The notes beneath the pieces are model-generated. The model worked only from the letters and a program-made list of their open reading frames with translations. It ran no database searches and had not been told where the DNA came from. Source: Casuarina equisetifolia (taxonomy: Eukaryota > Streptophyta > Magnoliopsida > Fagales > Casuarinaceae). From it: a stretch of 64,000 nucleotides of DNA. Both the position numbers and the translations under genes were made by a program. Where the stretch lies: positions 5,630,501 through 5,694,500 of the forward strand of contig CM052360.1 of assembly GCA_028551475.1 (NCBI GenBank), read 5' to 3'. Of the stretch, positions 24,241 through 34,194 are shown one piece after another (positions within the stretch are counted from its first letter, which is position 1; the number at the start of each line of letters is the position of its first letter).

Positions 24241-24879
24241 TTAAATAATACATGAGAATGTTAATTAAATGAAATAAGATTTTTCTTACTTACAAGAGTA
24301 ATTTTGCATTAAATAATGATTTTTTTTATTAAATAATACAATAATTTAATATGTCTGATGAACTTTCATTGATTTAAATTAATATTATTGAGAGATAGTT
24401 AACAAATTTTATATTGTTAGGATTTATATAAAAAATAATTTTACATCAATTTTATTAACTAACTCTTGAATAAACTTTATAAGTAACTCTCTTGACATGG
24501 TATCATAACTGAGATTCTTTTAATACCCTTATGGATTATTATTAATCTACATTATTCATGTAATGGCGTATTGTGGTGATCAAAAAATTTAATCAATGCA
24601 ATGGAAGTACGTGTAAAATAAGATAAATTTGTCTTAATTGTCTTCTTAAATTTTTAATCCATGACAGTTCAAATTTAGGGTTGCCACGTATGAGGGGCCT
24701 CTTACGCCCCGTTCCTAAATGCTATAGTTCTTCTTATCATTATCTTCCTTTGACTACGAAGGAAGAGAGAGTGGCTGTGCATAGATCCGAATGTCATAGG
24801 ATTAGGGTTAACCCCGAGCTGGTATTCCTTCCCTTTCTGCATCGTCTTCTCCTGAGAAAGGAAACTGACATCGACCTTT
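24241..24879. other. AT-rich intergenic, then start of the gene-fragment array
   Basis: No support for a gene. An open frame beginning at 24681 runs into array copy A without conservation in the sister copies. Confidence 0.4.
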
Positions 24880-25345
24880 CTCCTTCTTGTCAACCGATCT
24901 GTCCCACGAGCCTGGACAATTACACTGAATTACAATCTAGCACCTCCAAGTTCAGTTTCAGATCCCAAATCCTATTCTCTTTTCTCCTTCATCTCTCTTA
25001 TCAAATCTCTGTCTGTGACACGCGGAAAAGGAGGAGGAGGAGAAATCCAGGGTCATGAAAACGTGGATGAGAACGAAGAGACTTGAGGCGATAGAGCTTG
25101 TCCTCTTCCAATTCCCAGCATGTTACGTGTAGAAGGTTAGTAAAGCTTATGTTTTTTAGTTTTGTTGTGATCCTCTCACTGTGTTTCTTTGAAAATCAGT
25201 TTCATTTTTATTATGCTTCGAATCTTTTGTTTTTTTGCTGTAATTGGCAAATGAGTTTCTTCGACTTCAGTATAAATTTCCAAACTTTTTGAGGTTTGCC
25301 AACTTCTGGTAATGTGTCTCTTTGCATTCAATAGCATTTGGTTGA
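24880..25345 (+). pseudogene. Gene-fragment array, copy A (leader and exon 1)
   Basis: Contains the shared leader (CAGATCCCAAATCCTATTC, purine-rich GGAGGAGGAGGAG) and a broken exon 1. A one-base loss after GATGAGAACGAAGAGACTT disrupts the MDENEETLA frame that is open in copies C and E. The exon is followed by TTAGTAAAG, so the region ends like an intron start. Confidence 0.6.
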
Positions 25346-25374
25346 ATTTTCTTGATGACTAGTAGTGTAATTGA

Positions 25375-25518
25375 ACAATTTTCTCCTTCCTGTCAACCGC
25401 TTTGTCTCAAGAGGCCGGGCAATTGCACCGAATTACAAGCTAGTCCTCCAATTTCAGTTCCAGATCCCAAATCCTATTCAGTTGTCTCATTTATCTCTTA
25501 TCAACTCTCTCCCCTCCC

Positions 25519-25550
<32 letters not shown>

Positions 25551-25850
25551 GTGACTCACGGAGAAGGAGGAGGAGAAGAAATCCAGGGGTCATAAAAGCG
25601 TGGATGAGAATGAAGTTCACGTATTTCTGAGTTTTTGTGTGATTCTCTTACTGCGTTTCTTTGAAAATCAGTTTAATTTTTATTATGCTTCGAATCTTTT
25701 GGTTTTTTGCCATAATTGGTAAATGGTTTTCTTCGACTTCAGTAAAAATTTCCAAACTTTTTGAGGTTTGCCAACTTCTGGTAATGTGTCTCGTTGCATT
25801 CAATAGCATTTGATTGGATTTTCTCGATGATTGGTAGTTTAACAAATCAA
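25375..25850 (+). pseudogene. Gene-fragment array, copy B
   Basis: Leader plus a truncated exon 1 (GATGAGAATGAAGTTCACG, which then jumps to the TTTCTGAGTTTTTGTGTG intron sequence). Includes a poly-C run and (CT)n tract at about 25516-25551. Copy D shares the same internal deletion, so B and D are closest relatives. Confidence 0.6.
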
Positions 25851-25864
25851 GATTGCGATTTGAA

Positions 25865-27680
25865 CTTTTTTCTTCTTGCTGTCAACCGCTCTGTCCCAAA
25901 AGCCCAGAAAATCACACCGATTTCAGCTCCAGATCCCAAATCTTATTCAATTTTCTCAGTTATCTCTTACTAAATATCTCTACGTGACTCAGGGGAGAAG
26001 GGGGAGGAGGAGGAGGAGAAATCCAGGTCACGAAAGCATGGATGAGAATGAAGAGACTTTGGCGGTAGAGCTTGTCTCCTTCCGATTCCTGGAATGTTAC
26101 GTGTACATAGTAAGTAAAGTTCAAGTCTTTGTTTGTTTTTTTTTTTTTTAGTGGTTCTCTTACAGATCTGTTTCATGTTTACGATGCTTTGAATCTCCTG
26201 TTTTTTTGCTGTGATTGGTGAATGGGTTCATTCGACTTCAATAAAAATGGGTTTTTTGTCTTCATAGAAGTTGATCAGTTATCAACTTTATCATAGCTGT
26301 GCTTCATGCACATCCATTTTCATCAACTTTAGCAAAAAATATTGTGAGTAAGTTAGTTTTCCTTTCTTTGTAGTGGAGTTTGGATTTTGTTGAAAAAAGA
26401 GAATTTGCTAGAAAAAAAATGCTAAACTTGCTCCTGCAGAGCTGGCCAAATTATCAAGACGTTTTTGTGCTGGTCTATTTAACTTGCACTTTCAAGTGTT
26501 TAAATTGCTTCTTTTAAATTAGAATACTGCATTAAATGCTTTCCTTTCATAATAGGTGCAATGGGACGATGCATTGTACAATGATCTGTAGTTACAAGGC
26601 ATGCTTAAGTTTCATGTGTGATTGTGACATTGATGAGGTTGGTTAAATACTATATACCTAGTAAATGTTGTTTCTCAAGATATAAATATTGATTGCACAC
26701 CTATGGTTGTGTTTACTGCATTGAATTGACTGGTTATTGGCTCCTGTGATTCCTACTTATGCAAGAAAGTAACTGTGGTCCTTTTTCATCCATCTCTTAG
26801 CTGGTGTAAATGCAATCCTGTCTCCAAATAATCTTGTCAAATCGTCATTATCATATTATCCATGTTTTAATATTCTGTGACTATTCTTCAGATCTTCATT
26901 GATAATGCATGTTCCTCCTTCACTTTTATTTTCCAGATAGCAACAGAGATTCTAATTTGTGAATCAGCTTGTGACATGTGCATCCTCTGGTGGGCAGTTA
27001 ATCTTGTTCCCCAATCTTATAGAGTAGCTAGTTGTGTTGCTTCACTGTCAAAGTTCTTCTAGAGTTTAGTGCATCATTTGCGGACCTGTGGAATGCTATC
27101 TGCATAGACTGCTGTGCTTTAACCTCTAATTTAATTGTTTAACCTCCTCCCCATCTTCTCACTTGCCGTTCCCTCTCTGCTTTTGAAGTGGTTCATGTAG
27201 ATGGATACACTTTGAAGTGGCCTTTTAAACTTGCATAATACTTGACTTCACTGTCTTTGAATTTGTTCTTCATCACCCACTTCTCTTTTTGTTTGTGCAG
27301 TTTGCACAATTAGGTTTACCTTTAAAGATAAGAGGGAAGAAGTAAAGGTGTATAAATTATCACTTTGGAGGAATGAGCCTATACTCTAGTATTATTCGTT
27401 TCTAACCTTTCTAGATAAATTGCTTAAAATATTTTCTTGTTGTGAAATTTTTCCTAGGAGCACCCTACACTGGGTTTAAAGTTTTCCAGCTTGACTATAG
27501 TGAAGCAAAATCCTATTAGGTAATTCTCCTCATATGTGTTCCTGTAGCTGTATTATTTTTGTCAAGGTGATGTCTGTATATTAGTAGATTGCTTGGAATT
27601 CTGTCCTGTACCGTATGTGGGTTTGTTGACTATTTTCAATTGAAATGGCAGTGTTTGACTCCATTGTTATGTTAAAACTT
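25865..27680 (+). pseudogene. Gene-fragment array, copy C (longest 5' copy)
   Basis: Exon 1 at 26038-26109 is open, 24 codons from MDENEETLAVEL to CYVYI, with donor ATA|GTAAGT. Exon 2 starts at 26374 (TAG|TGGAGTTTGG) and encodes WSLDFVEKREFARK before an indel moves the frame. A later exon-like stretch near 26557 (AG|GTGCAATGGGACGATG) has a TAG shared by every copy. Further matches to copy E lie near 27300 (CAG|TTTGCACAATTAGG) and 27500. I do not recognise the parent gene. Confidence 0.55.
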
Positions 27681-27683
27681 ACT

Positions 27684-27688
<5 letters not shown>

Positions 27689-27717
<29 letters not shown>
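27689..27717. repeat. (TG)n microsatellite at the C/D junction
   Basis: A run of about 14 TG units lies immediately before GACTCACGGAAAAGGAGG. In copy B the same place holds (CT)n, so the duplication boundary falls in simple repeats. Confidence 0.9.
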
Positions 27718-27720
<3 letters not shown>

Positions 27721-28010
27721 ACTCACGGAAAAGGAGGAGGAGCAGAAATCCAGGGGTCATAAAAGCGGGGATGAGAATGCAGTTTACATCTTTCTGAGTT
27801 TTTGTGTGGTTCTCTTACTGGGTTTCTTTGAAAATCGGTTTCATTTTTATTTTGTTTTGAACCTTTTGGTTTTTTGCTTTAATTGGTAAATGGTTTTCTT
27901 TGACTTAAGTAAAAATTTCCAAACTTTTTGAGGTTTTCCAACTTCTGGTAACGTGTCTCTTCGCCATCAATAGCATTTGATGAATTTTCTTGATGACTCA
28001 TAGTGTAACA
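27718..28010 (+). pseudogene. Gene-fragment array, copy D
   Basis: Begins inside the leader at GACTCACGGAAAAGGAGG and carries the same truncated exon 1 as copy B (GATGAGAATGCAGTTTACATC), followed by the shared intron sequence CCAAACTTTTTGAGG. Confidence 0.55.
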
Positions 28011-28014
28011 TATC

Positions 28015-31010
28015 AAGATTGCGGTTTGAACTATTTTCTCCTTTCTGTCAACTGCTCTGTCCCAAATTCCCAGAAAATTACACTGAGTTACGACCTAGCC
28101 CCTCCCAGTTCAGCTCCAGATCCCACATCCTATTCAATTTTCTCATTTATCTCTTATTACATCTCTCTATGTGACTCAGGGGAAAAGGAGGAGGAGAAAT
28201 CCAAGGGTCATGAAAGCATGGATGAGAATGAAGAGACTTTGGCGATAGAGCTTGTCCTCTTCCAATTCCTGAAATGTTACGTGTACATAGTAAGTAAAGT
28301 TCAAGTCTTACTTTGTTTTTGTGTGATTCTCTTACAGATCTGTTTCATTTTTACTATGCTTTGAGTTTCGGTTTTTTGCTGTAATTGGTCCATGGGTTTC
28401 TTGGACTTCAATAAAAATGGGTTTTCTATCTTCATAGAAGTTAATCAGTTTTAAACACTGTCTAACTTTAGCATAACTGTGCTTCATGCACATCCATTTT
28501 CAACAACTTTAGCAAAAAATGTACACGTAACTTGCAATATTGTCAATGAGTTACTTTTCTTTTTGTGATAGTGGAGTTTGGATTCTGTTGAAGGAAGAGA
28601 ATTTGTTAGAAAAAGGGATAAACATGCTGCTGCAGAGCTGGCCAAATTATGAAGATGTGTTTGTGCTGGTCTCTTTAACTTGCAATTTCAAGCGTTAAAT
28701 TGCTTCTTTTAAATTACAATACCACATTAAGTACTTTCCTTTCAAGATAGGTTCAATGGGATGATGCATTGTACAATGATTTGTAGTTACAAGGCATGCT
28801 TAAGTTTCATGTGTGATTATGATATTGATGAGGTTGGTTAAATACTATATACCTAGTAAATGTTGTTTCTGAAGATATAAATATTGATTGGGTACCTATT
28901 TTTGTGTTTACTGCGTTGAATTGAGTGGCATTCCCTCTTTGCTTTTGAATTTGCTCATATAGATAGATACACTTTGAAATGGCCTTTTAAACTTGCATAA
29001 CACTTAACTCAGCTCTGTGCTTGAAAGCCTTTCATCTGACCTCTATGAAGTATCTCTTGAAACCTTTATCCTGGTTTACCTGCATAACTCCTTCGGTGTG
29101 ATTTTAGTTTTATTTTTTATTTCTTTCCTTTTCAAAATAGTGTTACATCTTTGTTTATTCGTATTAGATAGTACTTTTTGTGTGACAACAAGTTCACAAC
29201 GTCATTTGGACATTCAGTTCTTATGCGTTGTCTCATTTTCTTCTAGATAACCAGGCTGGTGATCATATATCTAAATCATTACTGCAAAGGTGACATTCAG
29301 TTTGGTTTTATTTGACATCACTTTTGCTGCAAGGCTGTCTGTTTGTCAGCCTATGTTTATGCCTTCAGAAGTTGATGTTAAATGCTTTTCAATCATGTGG
29401 ATATAGTTTCTGTAAATGCATATTTCTTTATTTGATCTCTTGCCAACGAGAAAAATCTCTCTATGTCCTTGTAAGCCATTGTTGATGGTTCTCTGGAATT
29501 TTATCTGTATTTCTAAAGCACTACTAATATATCTTTCCCCCTTAGATTCTTGAAAGCATTCAAGTCTTTGTCAGAAATTTGCACATCCTATTCTGTGACC
29601 AGCAGAGTGAATCAGTAGCTTTGTTTCTTTGACATTTGCCTTGTTTGTTCGCTTACACTATTTGATAGAGTTTTTTCAATCACTATCGTCAAATTGCTTT
29701 AGTTGTTGGGACTAGTTCCAGAGTCCATCTATACTAGTCTGCAGTAGTTTTGCCTATCATTGAGTATTTGAGAAATGCCTTTTGGCTTGTGTTTTGCTCC
29801 AATTTTGCTATCCAGTTGCTATATAATATTGGATAAAAGAATGTCTTCTGTTGCCAGTGGTGATGATTAGAATGTATTGTCATCAACCCATTTAACATTG
29901 GTTTTTCCTTTTTAAAAAAGTAAGACATCAAGTATATAGGAAAGATATTAATCGGTTAACAGTTGCCTTCAAGTAGTGGTCTCTCACACCAGTCTCATTT
30001 AAAACCCAGTATTTATATCTTCCAAGCCTCTTTTCCAAAATATATATTTGGAAATAGATCGCTGACTCGTCTCATATTGGTAGTCTATATGTATAATTTC
30101 GAGCTCTTTTAGACTTCACATATTAGCCACAAAACACTGGAACAATAAGATAACTCTTGCTTAAACTAAAGCTACAGGAAATAGCTGTCCTTTAGTATGT
30201 AGGCTCTCTCTGACTTACTTGATCTCACTTATTGATGTCCTTGGAGTTGAGCTATCGTTACAAAGCTGTACATAGGACTTTCATTAAATGTGGCCTTACG
30301 CTGAATCCTATACATATTTGAGATCAATTATGGAATTCTGTTTAGCATTTTAAATGGAGTATCTGTTTCCCTCCTTTTCCTGCTATGGGCTCTGATTGTA
30401 GGTTAGATAACTCAGACTTTGGTTTTGTCTAATGGTTTGTTAATGTTGTAAATGAAGGCATTTTACAATTCTGTATGATGCTTTGTTTGTTTTAGTAAAT
30501 TATCTTTAGATAAATGTAAACTGCATGAGATCAAAACGCCAGCATCAAGGAATCCCAATCTTTTATTACTTTTGTGACTGATTAGGTTGCTTTTTACTTG
30601 CTTGGTAGAACCGTAAAGTAGTTTGAAAAATACTTCAGAGCTGTTCTTTATCAGCCACTTCTCTTTTTCTTTGTGCAGTTTGCACAATTAGGTTTACCTT
30701 TAAAGATAAGAGACAGGAAGTAAAGTTGTATAAATTATCACTTTGGAGGAAAGACCCTATATTCTAGTATTATTCATTACTAACTTTAAAGTTTCCAGCT
30801 TGACTAGAGTGAAGCAAAATCCTATTAGGTAATTCTTCTCATATGTTTTCTCATAGCTGTATTATTTTTGTGAAGGTGATGTCTATGTACTAGTAGATAG
30901 CTTGGAATTCTGGCCAGTACTGTATCTAGGTTTGTTGACTATTTTCAATTGAAATGGCAAGTGTTTGACTCGATTATTGTGTTAACACTTATTCACTCTC
31001 TCTCCCCCTC
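28015..31010 (+). pseudogene. Gene-fragment array, copy E
   Basis: Exon 1 at 28218-28289 is open (MDENEETLAIELVLF..CYVYI, 24 codons) with donor GTAAGT. Exon 2 from 28572 reads WSLDSVEGREFVRKRDK then HAAAELAKL before a stop. The 28749 segment repeats the GATGCATTGTACAATGAT..TAG block of copy C. 30675-30960 matches 27295-27660, but with about 1.2 kb of extra sequence in between (29000-30600). Copies C and E keep the same exon/intron edges, so the fragment was duplicated as genomic DNA. Confidence 0.55.
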
Positions 31011-32054
31011 TCCCCCTCTCCCTCTTCTCACACACTTTCAGAATGGCTAATGTAGAAGGATATTGGAATACATATCATTAGAGAAGACTTCTTGCTTACA
31101 GAAACTTTTTAAAGCATATTCCGTATAAGCAATAACAAAATACTCCTAGAGGCTATCAAAATATATACCTATCTACCTACAAGTATATACAAGCAAGCTT
31201 CTTTTCTTACTATGCAAAGAAGTAGATAGTAGATGGGGGCACCATATTCATTACTTCTGACCGGAGCTCCAACCTTTGCACACCAGGTTAGCAGCTGCAA
31301 TGAGAGATGATGATACTGGTAGGTAATGATTTGCAAGCCTTATGGAAGATACTGGTAGGTAATGATTTGCAAGCATTACAGAACTCCGTGGGAGCAGTAT
31401 TGTAGATTGATGCGACCAGGGCTAAATAGATTCAGGATCCAAGCACACTGCGAGCTGACTCTTTGTCCGATTTGAGAGAGTAGTCTCCATACACTCCAAG
31501 TGGAAAAATGGAGTTTCTTGTTTATCCTGTAAAGGTCATCGGTCATCAAAATAAATAACAAAAAGAGTTAAAAATTAATTATGATTATCTGATGATGAAA
31601 TAAAAACAAAATGAAAAAAATGAAAAAAATGAAAAAAAAAAAAAGAAGAAAAAGAATTACCTCCTTTGGATCCTCAGCTGGAGTTAATGGAATTTTAGCT
31701 TGAGTTTCTTGTTTATCCTGTAAAGATCATTGGTCATCAAAATACATAAACAAAAATAGTTGGAAATTAATTATGATTATCTTTAACCAATTTGATTTGC
31801 ACTACGAATTTAAATCATTGCTCAAAGAGAACCAGTGGGTTGTGTAGTGAAAAAGTACTATTTATTGTCACTTCTTGATCACATTTTGTGATGCTCGTTC
31901 TTCTCTTTTTCTTGCTTTTTTCACTTGTCTTTTAGAGGATGATGTTGTTTGGCTGCTGTAGTTAGTTGAACACTTGTTTATTTCCTTACTTTTAAGGCAG
32001 GTGACTGTAAGATTGTTACCCCTCGTAGTTTTCATTGGCATTGAATTGAGAACA
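31011..32054. other. Intergenic with small duplications
   Basis: A CT/C-rich run sits at about 30990-31030. ACTGGTAGGTAATGATTTGC is repeated at about 31315 and 31350. About 70 bp (CTTGTTTATCCTGTAAAG..AATTATGATTATC) is repeated at 31517 and 31708. No gene was recognised. Confidence 0.5.
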
Positions 32055-32625
32055 ATGGCTCCGATCACTGTTGGCAACATGATCCCGGAAGGTATGCTCT
32101 CCTACTTCAATGAGGAGGACAAGCTCCACTCTGTGTCCATGCACTCCCTTGCCACTGTTTAAAAGGTCATTCTCTTTGGCGTCCTTGGTGCCTTCACCCC
32201 TACTTGCAGGTAATGCTTCATGCACTTCAGTTATTGGGGTATTGAAAATAAAGTTCAATTTCTTGTCATTTAGGGTGCTTGCTTTGCCTTCTTTTTCGTC
32301 TCAGAAATACCTGACTAGAACTTCCGGTTTGTTTCTTGATATTACGTATGCTATTTTGTTGTTTGACCTTGCAAGTGTCAGATGAAAAGCCGGGTTTAAT
32401 TCTGATGAAACATGCGCTTAGGATTTATTTATTTAAAATAAGGCTTGAGAGATGGAGATACTGAATTTTGTGGGCAGTCATTGATGCCTGAAACTCGGAC
32501 CTTGGATTCTTATGATCTGATTCCTGTTCTGTGCGTGTATGAATCAGCTTGAAGCATGTGCCAGGGTTCATTTAGAAAGCAGAGGAGCTAAAGTTCAAAG
32601 GAGTCGATGAGATCCTCTTGATCAG
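32055..32625 (+). pseudogene. Type II peroxiredoxin, broken 5' half
   Basis: Exon 1 (32055-32209) starts ATGGCTCCG and encodes MAPITVGNMIPEGMLSYF, then LFGVLGAFTPTC with the peroxidatic Cys of the PrxII family. It ends at CAG|GTAATG. Exon 2 (32548-about 32625) follows an intact CAG acceptor with LKHVPGF and KGVDEIL. The split Ser codon AG|C fits. Two stops break it: TAA at 32160-32162 in the Gly-Lys-Lys region and TAG at 32573-32575 where the family has Glu. Full PrxII proteins are about 160 residues. The second half, with the resolving Cys, was not found. Introns remain, so this is a duplicated, not retrotransposed, pseudogene of a cytosolic thiol peroxidase. Confidence 0.88.
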
Positions 32626-33313
32626 CCAATCTGTTTTTATTTTTATTTTCCCAAGTTCTATCCTTACTTGGGATAATGACTAGTCCGCTCTCAAAGCTGT
32701 GAAGTTGGATACTTCTATATACAAAAATGATGCTGAATTGATAGAAGCAACCTGAGATTTATATGATTTTCGTTACATCCTCTTGTGCTAGTATGTTAAG
32801 CTTGCACGAGATCCAATTCACGAGAGCCAAGTGTGTGAGACTCATACAGGAACTGACTTCACAATAGAAAGGATGTTTTCACTTGAATCTCGTTTTCACA
32901 CCATATTAAAGATTCGGTTTTCTTTAAAATCATTTTTGATTCATCCTCTTGTCCAAGTGTTAAGTTCACACGAGATCTGATTCATGAGCTGTGTGAGAGA
33001 GGCACTCCAAAATAATGTAAGATTCAAAACGTCCAGTAGTAGGTATTTCTCATGTCAATGAAGTACTTCAATCAGGTAAATGCTTATCAGGTTGAGCTGT
33101 CTGCTTGCTGTTTAGCGCCTTGTGCAATTACAATGCAATAAGCATTACTTGTCAGATGCCTTTTTATTAGTATTTTGACTGTCTATGCTATAAGTGATGC
33201 TGCCAGTCAGTTCGGTTTAGTTGCGTAAATGTTATCTGTTCTGATAAGCGTTCAAAGGTGGCGTAGAGGTTCATTTTTGTTTTACATGTAGTAATTTACT
33301 TTTCTGATTGTAG
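32626..33313. other. No gene seen
   Basis: AT-rich sequence downstream of the peroxiredoxin fragment. The remaining PrxII exons were looked for by family motifs and not found. Confidence 0.45.
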
Positions 33314-33314
33314 G

Positions 33315-33418
33315 GTATTGTGGCTTTTTCTCTTGATGACCAAGCTGTTTTGGAGGTGGAAAAGCAACAGATGGGTGCAGCATCACTTAGCAAAGGTGTG
33401 ATGAATGAAGTCTTAGAG
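33315..33418 (+). other. Possible orphan exon
   Basis: An open stretch of about 104 nt is bounded by an acceptor (GATTGTAG|GG) and a donor (TTAGAG|GTATGG). It encodes FSLDDQAVLEVEKQQMG followed by ASLSKGVMNEVLE. It is hydrophilic and protein-like but I do not recognise it. No neighbouring exons were seen. Confidence 0.3.
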
Positions 33419-33636
33419 GTATGGCAGTCACTGTTCCCCTTAGAAGATTATATTGAATCAGATCTGTTGGTGCATTGGATGGGAAATATTTTTTTTGTTT
33501 TACCGAAAACCAGGGTTCTGAATTTAGATGAAACTAGAGTAATCTGTTCTAGAATCACAGGTAGAATTCAAACAATTTCATTGTCATACACATTCAAAAA
33601 GGGAAAAGAAAAAGAGAGAGAAATTTAGAAGTGGTT

Positions 33637-34090
33637 GACAGTCAATGCACATTTCTTGAGGTATTAGTAAAAGGATTCAGGAATTTTGCCACTCCTAAAA
33701 ACTAATGTAGGATTGCAGGTCGGCAGTTCCTGTCTACTAATGCAAGCAACTAAAACCTCTTGGAAAAACAAAGTTTAAGCATCAAATACTTGAAATTTTG
33801 AACTATCTAAACTATCTGTCCAAGCATATACAAGTTGATAATAGATTACCAGCTGTCCTACTTGACAGTCAATGCTCATTTCTTGAGGTATTAGTAAAAG
33901 GATTCAGGAATTTTGCCACACTCCTAAAAACTAATGTAGGATTGCAGGTCGACAGTTCCTGTCCACTAATGCAAGCAACTAAAACCTCTTGGAAAAACAA
34001 AGTTTAAGCATCAAATACTTGAAATTTTGAACTATCTAAACTACCTGTCCAAGCATATAAAAATCGATAATAGATTACCAGCTGCACTAC
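33637..34090. repeat. 227-bp tandem duplication
   Basis: GACAGTCAATGC..TTTCTTGAGGTATTAG starts at 33637 and again at 33864. The two copies differ at only a few positions and small indels through ATAGATTACCAGCTG, so the event is young compared with the other duplications here. Confidence 0.95.
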
Positions 34091-34194
34091 TTGCTTCTAA
34101 GTACTTGGAAAAAGAAACAAGTGAGAATAAAATTCTACCATGTGTTCTTGCAAGTATTTTTTTTTCTATGGAAAACTAGATACTTATATTAGAT

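Noticed and set aside
24681..25058. 125-codon frame before copy A of the gene-fragment array
   Set aside because: Not conserved in sister copies and ends in low-complexity Arg codons from the GGAGGA leader repeat.
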